From contig NZ_JH636439.1 of assembly GCF_000255705.1 (NCBI RefSeq), positions 358,870 through 422,869 of the forward strand: a DNA stretch of 64,000 bases, in the 5' to 3' direction. The translations under genes were made by a program, and so were the position numbers. Shown here in pieces: positions 16,559 to 26,779 of this stretch; position 1 is the stretch's first letter; every line of letters begins with the position of its first letter. The notes below the pieces were generated by a model. It saw only the letters and a program-made list of their open reading frames with translations, had not been told where the DNA came from and made no database searches. This stretch comes from Zavarzinella formosa DSM 19928. GTDB taxonomy: Bacteria > Planctomycetota > Planctomycetia > Gemmatales > Gemmataceae.

Positions 16559-18688
16559 TCAATCGGCCTCCCGCACATCCCATAAAATCACTTCGCCCTC
16601 ATGTCCCCCGCCGGTCACCAGCGTTTTGCCATCCGGGGAGAAGGCCACCGACCGCAAGAAATTGTCGGTTCGGTGCCTCGTTTCTTGCTTCGTGGCGAGA
16701 TGCCGCAACCAGAAACTGCCGTCCGAACCCGGACCATACGCCAAGGTGCCCCCGTCCGGGGAAAACGCCACCGCATTCATTTCCCCGATCCCCGACGCCA
16801 GGGAAACCGGGGGTTCCTTGGTTAGAGGTTTCCAGAGCATCGGCCCTCTCCCTGTTCCAAACGCGACGAGTTCCCCGTGCGGACCGTAAGAGGTGGAAAT
16901 CCGGATTCCTCGTAGTCGGCGCACGGAATCGACTTCCTTGCCGGTGATGGCGTCAAATCGATGGATGGCCCCTTGAAACGTGACAATATCGATGCTCCGG
17001 TCATCCGCGGTATATTCGATGGCAACAGCCAGTTGATTTCCAAGCGAGGCATTGTGAAGGGGATTCAGGCCGACCCGGCCGTTCCGTGTCCAAACGACCA
17101 GTCCGGCATATCCCTTCGCGGCCGCCAGTTGGTTTCCGTCATGAGAAAACGCCACATCGAAGATGGCGCCCAGTCCGGAGACATTCCGCAATTGCTCCCC
17201 GCTCGTCGCGCCCCAGAATCGAATGCCTTGGTCGTCCCCGGTCGCCACCGTGCGGTTGTCCGGGGCAAAAGCGGCGCAATAGGCCCTCCCTTTGTGGCCA
17301 TTCAAGACGTAATGTTCCGTCCCCTCGGGCATCTTCCATAATCGGACATGGAGATCTTCACCGGCCGTGGCAAGTAGTTTGCCATCCGGGGAAAACCGCA
17401 CCGTGCGGATCTCACCGCTGTGGCCGGGAAGGGATTTTCGCCGGACCACCGTGAGTGCTTTGCCGGGATTTTGGGCCGTCACCACCGGGGGCACGGGGTC
17501 CGGAGGGACGGGCTTTTGTTCCTCTTGTGTTCCCTCGGATTTGCCCTTGCCGCGAGTGACGACGTAACCGATCCCTGCCAACAAGATGATTCCAACTGAT
17601 GAACCACCGATCATGAAGAAACGTCGCCGAGCAGGGGGCTTCTCTGAGATTATCGGCATCCGCCGGTCGGTGATGGTGAGAGAAGGCGAGTCGTCGCCAA
17701 CCGGGACGGGTGGAATCGTTGGTTTGACCAGCCGGGGAACCGGAGTCTGAACCGCCGCCGATAACGCAAGGGTGGCGGATAGGATTTGCTCCAATTCCGC
17801 GAGCATCGTCATCGCGTCCGCGTGACGGTCGCCCCGTTTTTTGGCCATCGCCTTCATGACAATGGCGGCGCATTCGTCCGGGATATCCTTGTTTACGTGG
17901 CGAGGATCGGGAACGGGGGCGGAGCAATGGGAAAACATCACCTGCATCGGGTCACCGACCGGATACGGAAACCGGCTGGTCAGCAGGTGGTAATAAGTCG
18001 CCCCGAGCGAGTACAGATCGCTTCGCGGCTCAAGCATTTCAGCGCGGCACTGCTCGGGACTCATGAACGCCGGAGTGCCCAGCACATGGCCCGTGCTGGT
18101 GATGCCGCTGTTGCTGCGGTGAACGGACCGGGCGAGTCCAAAGTCCCCAAGTTTCACCGTTCCGTCGGCCGAGAGGAGGAGGTTGGCGGGCTTGATGTCG
18201 CGATGGATCAACCCCGCTTCGTGGGCAACGGCCAGTCCCCGGCAGGCCCCGGCGATGATGGCGGTCGCCTTTTCCCAAGATAGCGACCCGTGGTTCCTCA
18301 AATGATCCTGCACACTGCCGCCGGGCATCAGTTCCATCACCAAAAACCGATGATTCTCGGCATGCCCGAATTCGTGAATGGTGACGACGTTCGGATGGTT
18401 CAACCGGGCGGTGGCCCTCGCTTCGTTCTCGAATCGCCTCAACGTGTCATCGTTATCCGTGAGTTCGTCGGCCAGCATTTTGATTGCCACCGTCCGAGAC
18501 AGCCGGGTGTCGAGCGCCTCGTACACAACACCCATCCCGCCGGAACCAAGTCGGCGTACGATCCGATAAATGCCATATTCCCGGCCGATCAACGGATCAT
18601 TCTTTGAGGATGAGCCCCCATCTGCGGTTGTCGGCCGCGATCCATTGGAAACCGGCTGATCGTCGGGCATTGACATCGGCGATGCCAC
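16559..18688 (-). CDS. Ser/Thr protein kinase with WD40 beta-propeller
   Basis: About 709 residues. The kinase domain (about 38-305) has a glycine loop GSGGMG (48-53), Lys70, catalytic HRDIKPAN (162-169) and DFG (182-184). One transmembrane helix (about 357-378) separates it from a C-terminal propeller (about 415-709) with repeats such as FSPDGKLLATAGEDLHVRLW. The propeller would lie outside the cytoplasm and could sense a ligand. The longest frame starts at a GTG (18688); ATGs at 18676 and 18670 are equally plausible. The sigma-factor gene follows 9 bp downstream. The likely role is a receptor kinase for that sigma factor, which is inference from gene order. Confidence 0.9.
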   Translation of the reverse strand: MASPMSMPDDQPVSNGSRPTTADGGSSSKNDPLIGREYGIYRIVRRLGSGGMGVVYEALDTRLSRTVAIKMLADELTDNDDTLRRFENEARATARLNHPNVVTIHEFGHAENHRFLVMELMPGGSVQDHLRNHGSLSWEKATAIIAGACRGLAVAHEAGLIHRDIKPANLLLSADGTVKLGDFGLARSVHRSNSGITSTGHVLGTPAFMSPEQCRAEMLEPRSDLYSLGATYYHLLTSRFPYPVGDPMQVMFSHCSAPVPDPRHVNKDIPDECAAIVMKAMAKKRGDRHADAMTMLAELEQILSATLALSAAVQTPVPRLVKPTIPPVPVGDDSPSLTITDRRMPIISEKPPARRRFFMIGGSSVGIILLAGIGYVVTRGKGKSEGTQEEQKPVPPDPVPPVVTAQNPGKALTVVRRKSLPGHSGEIRTVRFSPDGKLLATAGEDLHVRLWKMPEGTEHYVLNGHKGRAYCAAFAPDNRTVATGDDQGIRFWGATSGEQLRNVSGLGAIFDVAFSHDGNQLAAAKGYAGLVVWTRNGRVGLNPLHNASLGNQLAVAIEYTADDRSIDIVTFQGAIHRFDAITGKEVDSVRRLRGIRISTSYGPHGELVAFGTGRGPMLWKPLTKEPPVSLASGIGEMNAVAFSPDGGTLAYGPGSDGSFWLRHLATKQETRHRTDNFLRSVAFSPDGKTLVTGGGHEGEVILWDVREAD

Positions 18689-18818
18689 CGTTGAATATGC
18701 GAAAAGTGCGAGAATCGCGGGGTCTTGAAAAAATTCTATGGATCAACCTAACCAGATCGAATGCTCCGGGGCACGATTCCATTTGAACGGATGCGGAAAC
18801 GAAGTCTTCTTGAACGGC

Positions 18819-20147
18819 TCACTCGTCCGAAGTTGTCCCGCTCGATTTCATTGTCATCAGTAAAATCGAGCAGCCGAGAATCGCGCTGGCGCAGGAACCG
18901 GCCAGCGTGCCGATTTTCGCGGCATCCAGCAACTCCCCCTTGAGGGCCAGTCCGGCCACGAAGATCGACATGGTGAAGCCGATGCCGCCGAGACTTCCCG
19001 CCCCGACCATCACCGGCCATGTCACATTGGTCGGCAGACGGGCGACCCTCGATTTCACGGCGAGCCAGCAAAACAGGGTGATCCCGAGCGGTTTGCCGAG
19101 AAGCAACCCGCAGGCCACCGCCAGGGCGACCATGCCGGAGACGGCCGCCGGTTGCACCGTGACCCCGGCATTGGCCAGCGCAAACAATGGCATGATGAGA
19201 AACGCCACCCACGGATGCAGGCCCGTTTCGAGCCGTTCGAGCGGAGAGCGTGCTTCCTTCGCGGCAAACTGCAACGCCTCCAGCGAGCCTGAATGATGGT
19301 CATGCAATTCGCCCGGCCGGGTCAGGTCTTCGTTCACTCGATTGACCACCACCGCCAGAAAATCGTCCGCAATATGGGCGGTTGTCGGAGTGATGAGGCC
19401 AATAATCACCCCCGCGATCGTCGGATGCACGCCGGACTTCAGGAAGCACAACCAAATGGTCGCCCCGACAACCACATACAGGGGAACAGATCGCACGCCG
19501 ATGCGGTTCATCAACAGCATCAAGGCAAAACCGGCCCCGCCGAGGCCGAGTAACATCAGTGAAAGGTCCGTGGAATAAAAAATGGCGATGACCAGAACCG
19601 CACCGATGTCATCCGCGATGGCCAGCGAGAGCAGGAAAATCTTGAGGCCCGAGGGAACCCGTTTGCCGAGCAACGCCAGAAAGCCGACGACGAAGGCGAT
19701 GTCTGTCGCCATCGGAATCCCCCAGCCATTTCGACCCGGCCCCGAGGATTCAAAGATCAGATACACCCCCGCCGGAGCCAGCATTCCCCCCAACGCCCCC
19801 AGAACCGGCAGAGCGGCTTTCTTGGGATCGCGCAACTCGCCGTGAACAATTTCGCGTTTGATCTCCAACCCGACAACGAAAAAGAAAATCGTCATCAGAC
19901 CATCGTTGATCCAGAACTCCAACGGCTGGTTCAATGCGAATTCGCCAATTCCGATTGCCGTGGGCGTGTGCCACAAATGATGGAACGCTTCGGCCGTGGC
20001 CGGAATGTTCGCCAAAGCGAGGGCGAGCAACGTGCAAATCAACAGAACAATGCCGCCGGCCGCTTCCACGCGAAAGAACCTCACAAATGGCCGGGTGAGT
20101 TTGCGCGAGATAGTGACGGGGATTAGCGGATTGGTGGACGGACGCAA
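18819..20147 (-). CDS. nhaA: Na+/H+ antiporter NhaA
   Basis: 442 residues. Family segments are clear: EFWINDGLMTIFFFVVGLEIKRE (first part FWINDGLMTIFFFVVGLEI), GWGIPMATDIAFVVGFLALL and LAIADDIGAV with the paired aspartates needed for ion binding. It exchanges sodium for protons at the inner membrane. The open frame extends far upstream into the kinase gene, but that part is antisense-like noise. The TTG at 20147 is chosen because ggag lies 8 nt before it and it directly precedes the conserved N-terminus. It follows the kinase gene by about 30 bp. The tail after the last helix is Ser/Thr-rich. Confidence 0.93.
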   Translation of the reverse strand: MRPSTNPLIPVTISRKLTRPFVRFFRVEAAGGIVLLICTLLALALANIPATAEAFHHLWHTPTAIGIGEFALNQPLEFWINDGLMTIFFFVVGLEIKREIVHGELRDPKKAALPVLGALGGMLAPAGVYLIFESSGPGRNGWGIPMATDIAFVVGFLALLGKRVPSGLKIFLLSLAIADDIGAVLVIAIFYSTDLSLMLLGLGGAGFALMLLMNRIGVRSVPLYVVVGATIWLCFLKSGVHPTIAGVIIGLITPTTAHIADDFLAVVVNRVNEDLTRPGELHDHHSGSLEALQFAAKEARSPLERLETGLHPWVAFLIMPLFALANAGVTVQPAAVSGMVALAVACGLLLGKPLGITLFCWLAVKSRVARLPTNVTWPVMVGAGSLGGIGFTMSIFVAGLALKGELLDAAKIGTLAGSCASAILGCSILLMTMKSSGTTSDE

Positions 20148-20179
20148 AAGAATGACTCCGTCGGAAAGATCATTACGGC

Positions 20180-21106
20180 TTAATAATCCGTTCGTTCCAA
20201 ACTCTCCAAGGCTTCTCGCATGGCCTTGGCGCTGGCGAACCGTTCGGCGGGGTTTCGGGCGATGGCTTGAATGAGGATTTTGGAGATGTCGTCGTCCAGA
20301 TTCTTGTTGATTTCCTTGGGTTCCCTCGGCGGGACGTTCAGGTGGCGGCGAAGGGTTTCCTCGGAACTCATCGCCCGTTCCCACGGCATCTGGCCGGTGA
20401 ATATTTCATAGGCGGTGATGCCGAGGGCGAAGATGTCCACCCGGTGATCGGTTGACTGTCGTTTGATGATTTCCGGAGCCAGATAGTCGGCCGTGCCCGT
20501 GCGGTTCCCCGGTCGGCAATAGTCCGGTGTGTAGGGGATCGTCAGGCCGAAGTCGATCAGTTTTACGACGTTGTCCTTGGACACCATCACGTTTCGCGGG
20601 CACAAGTCGCGGTGCAGGTATTTTTGCGTGTGCAGGTATTCAAGGGCCTTGCAAAGCTGGATCAGAAAGTTGACCCGGTTGCCCTTGAGTTGCGGGCTGT
20701 TGGTTTCGATGAGGTAGTTCAACCCCATGCCATCGATCCATTCCATGACGAGGCACGGTTCCCGGTCGGTGGTGATCCCATATTCGTAGGTCTGAACGCA
20801 GTTCTCGTGTCGCAATTCCATGCAGATCTCGCCCTCGCCGGGCTTGCTGAGACCTTGGGAACTGAAGCGTTCCTCAAATTTCTTGGTCTTTTCCTTGTCG
20901 AGTACCTTCAGACACACCATCCGGCCGAGTTTGTTGTCGTAAGCGTTCCAAACCTTTGACATGCTCCCCTGACCACTGCGGTTGCGCAAATCAAACCGCT
21001 TGGCCACGTCGATGATCGACATCTTGGCGCGTTTCTTGAAAACGGCCTTCTTGGGGCCGGCGGCTTTGCCGCCGAAGAAATATTTCAGTCCGTCAAAGAT
21101 GCCCAC
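20180..21106 (-). CDS. Ser/Thr kinase with atypical HRDLC catalytic loop
   Basis: 308 residues from a GTG at 21106, preceded by a G-rich stretch; the longer frame upstream overlaps the accD end and is not coding. Kinase landmarks are the glycine loop SGQGSMSKVW, the ATP lysine VCLK (Lys67), catalytic loop HRDLCPRN (165-172), DFG (about 185-187) and APE in YLAPEII. The usual HRDLK lysine is replaced by cysteine; Arg follows two residues later. Tyrosine kinases also vary here, so activity is possible. There is no transmembrane helix or extra domain, so it is probably cytosolic. It sits between accD and nhaA on the same strand, 70 bp after accD. Confidence 0.88.
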   Translation of the reverse strand: MGIFDGLKYFFGGKAAGPKKAVFKKRAKMSIIDVAKRFDLRNRSGQGSMSKVWNAYDNKLGRMVCLKVLDKEKTKKFEERFSSQGLSKPGEGEICMELRHENCVQTYEYGITTDREPCLVMEWIDGMGLNYLIETNSPQLKGNRVNFLIQLCKALEYLHTQKYLHRDLCPRNVMVSKDNVVKLIDFGLTIPYTPDYCRPGNRTGTADYLAPEIIKRQSTDHRVDIFALGITAYEIFTGQMPWERAMSSEETLRRHLNVPPREPKEINKNLDDDISKILIQAIARNPAERFASAKAMREALESLERTDY

Positions 21107-21176
21107 GTCAACACCCCCGCTCGAAGCGCGGCATTTGGAATTGAAATCAGGAATTGAGATCTGCCCTATTCTAGCA

Positions 21177-22052
21177 TCAACTTTGGCTCTTTTCACAGTA
21201 GTCCACGAGACTGGCCAGTTCAGTGCGGAGATCATGCCGGTGGACGATTCGGTCCACGAAGCCATGCTCCAGCAAAAACTCACTCGTTTGGAAGCCTTCG
21301 GGAAGTTCAATCCGCACGGTGTTCCAGATTGTCCTGGCCCCGGCGAAGCCGATCATCGCCGCCGGCTCGGCCAGCGTGATGTCCCCCTGCAACGCCCAAC
21401 TGGCGGCCACGCCCCCCATCGTCGGGTGGGTCAGCACGGCGATGTACAGACAACCGGCCGCGTCGTGCCGGGAGATTGCCCCGGACACCTTGGCCATTTG
21501 CATGAGGGACAGAATTCCCTCCTGCATTCTCGCCCCGCCGCCGGAACCGCTGACGATGATCAGCGGCAACTGAAGCCGGGTGGCCTCCTCGATGGCCCGC
21601 GTGAGTTTCTCTCCCACGACGGAACCCATGCTGCCGGCCATGAATTGAAAGTCGGTGATGCAAAGCACCACCGACCGGCCACGGATGAAGCCTTTCCCCA
21701 CGGTCGCGGCATCGTTCATGCCGGTCTTGCGCTGCTCGTCCACAAGTCGCTTGGAGTAAGGAATCCGATCCACGAAGCCGAGCGGATCGCACGGCTTGAT
21801 ATCCGTGAACCATTCCTCGAAGGAATCTTCGTCCAACAGTTGGCGTACCCGCTCACGGGCCGAAAGCGGCATGTGATGGCCGCACTCCGGGCAGACATTG
21901 AACTTTGCCTGCACGTCCTTCCGGTAAAGGGTGGCCTTGCACTTGGGGCAAGGCATCCACAATCCCTCGGGAACTCCGCGATTCGGCCTTGTGCTCATCG
22001 GTTCCGTCACCCGCTTTGCTCCGCGTACGATCCCTGTGTCTTCTACAATCAT
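21177..22052 (-). CDS. accD: Acetyl-CoA carboxylase carboxyltransferase subunit beta
   Basis: 291 residues, usual length for AccD. An N-terminal zinc ribbon (CPKC then CPECG, about residues 35-57) precedes the carboxyltransferase fold with [30 protein letters not shown] and [13 protein letters not shown]. It transfers carboxyl from biotin-BCCP to acetyl-CoA, the committed step of fatty acid synthesis. Its ATG overlaps the stop codon of pgk (TAATG, sharing base 22052), which suggests translational coupling; an alternative ATG lies at 21998. accA is not in the window. A kinase gene follows on the same strand. Confidence 0.95.
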   Translation of the reverse strand: MIVEDTGIVRGAKRVTEPMSTRPNRGVPEGLWMPCPKCKATLYRKDVQAKFNVCPECGHHMPLSARERVRQLLDEDSFEEWFTDIKPCDPLGFVDRIPYSKRLVDEQRKTGMNDAATVGKGFIRGRSVVLCITDFQFMAGSMGSVVGEKLTRAIEEATRLQLPLIIVSGSGGGARMQEGILSLMQMAKVSGAISRHDAAGCLYIAVLTHPTMGGVAASWALQGDITLAEPAAMIGFAGARTIWNTVRIELPEGFQTSEFLLEHGFVDRIVHRHDLRTELASLVDYCEKSQS

Positions 22053-23251
22053 TATCCGTCGATCTGGGCAAGCGACTGGAATTTCTTCCCTTCCACATAA
22101 GCGAGGAATGCCCCGCCCCCGGTGGACACATGAGTCATCTTGGAATCATATCCAAATTGCTCGACGGCCTCGGCCGTTTCGCCGCCGCCGACAACTGTGA
22201 CGGCCGGGCTTTCGGACATGGCCTTGGCGATCCCCTTGGTGCCATTGCTGAAGGCCGGTTGTTCAAACCAGCCAACCGGGCCGTTCCAAATCACTGTCCC
22301 GGAGGCTTTGATCTTTTCGGAATACGCGGCCAGCGTCTTCGGGCCGATATCCACGCCCTCGAAACCGGCGGCAATCGGTCCTTCAAAAACCTGGGTGACG
22401 CTCAGATCGTCCGACTTCGCGGCCAGCGAATCAACCGGCAGGGTGATTTTCTTGCCGACGTGCGGCAAAAGAGCCTTCGCGGCGTTCACTTCCTCGTCGG
22501 CAATCTGCATGCTGCCGACGGCCACGCCGGTGGCCTTCAGGAAGGTGTAGGTCATCTTCCCGCCGATCAGCAAGGAATCGACCTTCCCCAGTAAAGCGTT
22601 GATGAACGCGATCTTGTCGGAGACCTTGGCCCCCCCCATGATCGCCACCACCGGCGGCTTGGGGGAAGTCATCAACCCTTCGATGATTTCGATTTCCTTC
22701 GCCACCAGCAATCCGACGGCCCGAGGCTTCCCGGCGGCTTTCAAATTGGCGGGGACGGCGACCATCGAGGCATCTTTGTCGTTGTGACAGGTGCCGAAGG
22801 CGTCGTTCACATACACATCGCCCAAGGCGGCGATGGTGGCCGCGAATTCCGGGTCGTTCTTCTGTTCCCGAGGGTCGAAGCGGACGTTTTCAAGCAACAT
22901 CACCTCGCCGGGCTTCAATGCAGCGGCGGCCGCCCGCACTTCCGGGGTGACCACATCACCCGCGAGTTTCTTCACGGGCTTGCCAAGCAACTCGCCAAGC
23001 CGGGTGGCGACGTTGTCCATTTTCAGGAAGGCATCCTTGGCGGGATCGCCGGACGGCCGCCCCAAATGGCTCATCGCAATGACGGCAGCGCCTTTTTCCA
23101 GCAAGGCGTTGATCGTCGGCAACGCCCCCCGAATCCGGCGGTCATTCTTGATCGCCCCGGTCTTCTTGTCCAGCGGAACGTTAAAGTCCACGCGGATGAG
23201 GACTTTTTTGCCTTGGAGGTCCGGGAGGTCTTTGAGAGTCGTTTTTGGCAT
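22052..23251 (-). CDS. pgk: Phosphoglycerate kinase
   Basis: 399 residues, the normal length. Typical motifs are [12 protein letters not shown] at the N-terminus, [38 protein letters not shown] and, near the C-terminus, [12 protein letters not shown]. It catalyses phosphate transfer between 1,3-bisphosphoglycerate and ADP in glycolysis. A membrane-protein gene separates it from gap upstream, and accD follows with a one-base overlap. No strong ribosome-binding site precedes its ATG at 23251. Confidence 0.97.
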   Translation of the reverse strand: MPKTTLKDLPDLQGKKVLIRVDFNVPLDKKTGAIKNDRRIRGALPTINALLEKGAAVIAMSHLGRPSGDPAKDAFLKMDNVATRLGELLGKPVKKLAGDVVTPEVRAAAAALKPGEVMLLENVRFDPREQKNDPEFAATIAALGDVYVNDAFGTCHNDKDASMVAVPANLKAAGKPRAVGLLVAKEIEIIEGLMTSPKPPVVAIMGGAKVSDKIAFINALLGKVDSLLIGGKMTYTFLKATGVAVGSMQIADEEVNAAKALLPHVGKKITLPVDSLAAKSDDLSVTQVFEGPIAAGFEGVDIGPKTLAAYSEKIKASGTVIWNGPVGWFEQPAFSNGTKGIAKAMSESPAVTVVGGGETAEAVEQFGYDSKMTHVSTGGGAFLAYVEGKKFQSLAQIDG

Positions 23252-23290
23252 ATTTCGGTCTGTGAAAAATCAATTAGGTTGTTTTGATGC

Positions 23291-24391
23291 TCAAAACTGA
23301 ATCGGCGACGAATACATCACGAAAATGTGGTGAAATCGGTCGTCGATCCAGCCGGAATGGTTTTCACGTCTCAGATCCATTCTGTTCGGTCGCAACGAGT
23401 TCATTTCGGGCAGCAAGCCGGGATCGGCGGGGGCCTCGATGAGATATCTTTCCATCCCGGATGCCCCAATCACATATGCTTCGCCGGAATATTTGTCGTT
23501 CGGATTAGGTCGGCTTTTCGAGAGGGTGATTTTGGGGTAACCGGAAGCCAGTTTGATCATACGGCCCGGCAATCCGGGAGGCGGCGAGGGCTTGACGATT
23601 TGACGGGTAATCTGATCCAAATCGCGATCCGCAGGCTCCTGCTCCCACTTCAATTTCCCGTGCCGGTAAAAAATAACGGTTCTGGGAGACGCCTGAATCA
23701 TGAGGAAACGCTCGCGTTCGGTGAATACCCAGTAATACGGAACCTTGTTTAGTTCACCCTTTTCAAACTGATATCGGGTCGCGATGGCCGACAAGTCAAC
23801 CGGACTGGCGTACTCCACGTTTACTTGAGTCGCGTCGTTGCTGCCACCATGAATGGTGGTGATGACCACGCGAGTGAACTCGCCGGGATTCATCAACGAT
23901 TGATTAACCGGCCCCTTGAAATCCTTGAAATTGGAGTTTAATCGAAACCCCGGCATGGCGTTGATGGCAAAGTTCGACACGTTCATCTGGATCGGTCGAT
24001 TCAGCCTCCTGATTTCGGCCATGTCGTGGAAGACGGCAGTGATCCGCTCATCTTCATACGGCAGGTTCCATAAATCAGTCGGGACATCCTTTTCCGGCAG
24101 ATGTCGTGCCTGAACTTCCGCAGGGACGCCGCCGCCGCCGACCGCTTCCAGAGGTTGATCCGCGACCACGGCGTGGCCGATGATCTTCACGGCCAGAAAA
24201 ATCACCGTTCCGCTAACGGCCGCGATGAGAAAGACAAAACCGACCAGCAACAAAACCACCTTGCTCGTGTTGGATTTTTTCGCCAGGGAATCTGCCGCCC
24301 ATTGGGCTCCCCTGGCCTCCAAGGCCCATGATTCCGCACGCCCGTCGTTCTCGACAGACTTCTCGCGGTCGTTTTGTGGGTCGCCAGCCAT
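23291..24391 (-). CDS. Membrane protein of unknown function between gap and pgk
   Basis: 366 residues from the ATG at 24391, which has aagga 8 nt upstream; the frame is open further up but lacks such a site. A single transmembrane helix (VVLLLVGFVFLIAAVSGTVI, about 45-66) follows a polar N-terminal segment. The rest, about 300 residues, is predicted to lie outside the membrane and is not recognised. It contains YYWVFTERERFLMIQASP and a C-terminal stretch ending MYSSPIQF. No catalytic motif was found. Its position inside a glycolytic gene run may be incidental. Confidence 0.65.
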   Translation of the reverse strand: MAGDPQNDREKSVENDGRAESWALEARGAQWAADSLAKKSNTSKVVLLLVGFVFLIAAVSGTVIFLAVKIIGHAVVADQPLEAVGGGGVPAEVQARHLPEKDVPTDLWNLPYEDERITAVFHDMAEIRRLNRPIQMNVSNFAINAMPGFRLNSNFKDFKGPVNQSLMNPGEFTRVVITTIHGGSNDATQVNVEYASPVDLSAIATRYQFEKGELNKVPYYWVFTERERFLMIQASPRTVIFYRHGKLKWEQEPADRDLDQITRQIVKPSPPPGLPGRMIKLASGYPKITLSKSRPNPNDKYSGEAYVIGASGMERYLIEAPADPGLLPEMNSLRPNRMDLRRENHSGWIDDRFHHIFVMYSSPIQF

Positions 24392-24497
24392 CAGCAAGTG
24401 TCCTTGACCGAGAAACCCCGGCGACAACGCCAGTGGCTCCGGGGCGAACAAAATGACATGTTCCTGCCCGGCATCCCCGGAGTTTACCGCCAACCAA

Positions 24498-25670
<1,173 letters not shown>

Positions 25671-26675
25671 ATGTCCAATGTTGTTCGCGTCGCGGTAACC
25701 GGTGCAGCCGGTCAGGTCGCATATACCTTGCTGCCCCGTTTGGCCTCCGGTGAGGTGTTCGGCCCGAACACCAAGGTCATCTTGCAATTGCTTGAGGTTC
25801 CGCGTTCCGTGTTTCCCAAGGCCATGGAGGGCTTGGAAGGCGTGGCTATGGAGTTAGAGGACTGCGCTTTCCCGACGCTTCAAGAAATTATTGTGACCGA
25901 CGACGAAAACACCGCCTTCAACGGCGTCAACTACGCCCTGCTCGTCGGGGCGGCCCCGCGCGGGCCGGGGATGGAGCGAAAAGATCTTTTGATGAAGAAT
26001 GCCCAGATCTTCCAAAAACAAGGCTCAGCTTTGGCGGCGAAAGCGGCCACCGGTGTGCGGATTCTGGTCGTCGGCAACCCGTGTAACACGAACTGCCTGA
26101 TCGCTTACCGCAACGGCAAGGACATCCCCCAGAACCAATGGGGGGCGATGACCCGCCTCGACCACAACCGGGCCGTCGGCGCTTTGGCCAAGAAGGCGGG
26201 CGTGGCTAACGAAGAAGTAACGAACGTGACCATCTGGGGTAATCACTCCAACACGCAATATCCGGACTTCACGAACGCCAAGATCAAGGGCAAACCGGCC
26301 ACCGAGGTCATCACGGACCGCACTTGGCTGGAAACCGTCTACGTTCCGCAATGCCAGGAACGCGGCAAGGCGATCATCAACAAGCGGGGCCTCTCCAGTG
26401 CCTTCTCGGCCGCCAACGGAGCCTTGGACCATGTGAAGAGCTTGCTTAAGCCCACCCCAGCCGGTGACTGGACCAGCGCTGCCGTGATCTCGAACGGCGA
26501 ATACGGCGTCCCCAAGGGGTTGGTGTTCGGCTACCCCGTCCGCAGCGACGGCCAAGGCAACCTGAGCATCGTTCCGGGCCTCTCGCTCGATACCTTCGGG
26601 AAGTCGAAATTCGATGCCACACTCAAAGAGTTGCTGGAAGAACAAGACGCCGTGAAGGATTTGCTGCCGAGCTAA
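25671..26675 (+). CDS. mdh: Malate dehydrogenase
   Basis: 334 residues. The nucleotide-binding [20 protein letters not shown] (11-30), [29 protein letters not shown] and the catalytic His region [13 protein letters not shown] match the cytosolic-type malate dehydrogenases (the GAAGQ class). It interconverts malate and oxaloacetate with NAD in the TCA cycle. The ATG at 25671 follows gagaag; an in-frame ATG at 25659 is the alternative. The frame is open much further upstream only because it lies antisense to gap. A perfect 13-bp stem terminator follows. Confidence 0.96.
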   Translation: MSNVVRVAVTGAAGQVAYTLLPRLASGEVFGPNTKVILQLLEVPRSVFPKAMEGLEGVAMELEDCAFPTLQEIIVTDDENTAFNGVNYALLVGAAPRGPGMERKDLLMKNAQIFQKQGSALAAKAATGVRILVVGNPCNTNCLIAYRNGKDIPQNQWGAMTRLDHNRAVGALAKKAGVANEEVTNVTIWGNHSNTQYPDFTNAKIKGKPATEVITDRTWLETVYVPQCQERGKAIINKRGLSSAFSAANGALDHVKSLLKPTPAGDWTSAAVISNGEYGVPKGLVFGYPVRSDGQGNLSIVPGLSLDTFGKSKFDATLKELLEEQDAVKDLLPS

Positions 26676-26695
26676 ACACATCGCCGGTCAATTCC

Positions 26696-26730
26696 TGGCG
26701 AACCGGGCCGTGTCAGTGCCCGGTTCGCCA
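26696..26730 (+). terminator. Terminator of mdh
   Basis: Perfect 13-bp stem, arms 26696-26708 and 26718-26730, with a 9-nt loop, 20 bp after the mdh stop. No long T run follows. Confidence 0.65.
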
Positions 26731-26779
26731 AAGTGACAATAGAATCTTCTCGCCGCTCTCAATTTCCGGCCTCGCAAAA

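Noticed and set aside
20148..20384. Upstream extension of nhaA into the kinase gene
   Set aside because: The TTG at 20147 has a good ribosome-binding site, and the extension is out-of-frame kinase sequence.
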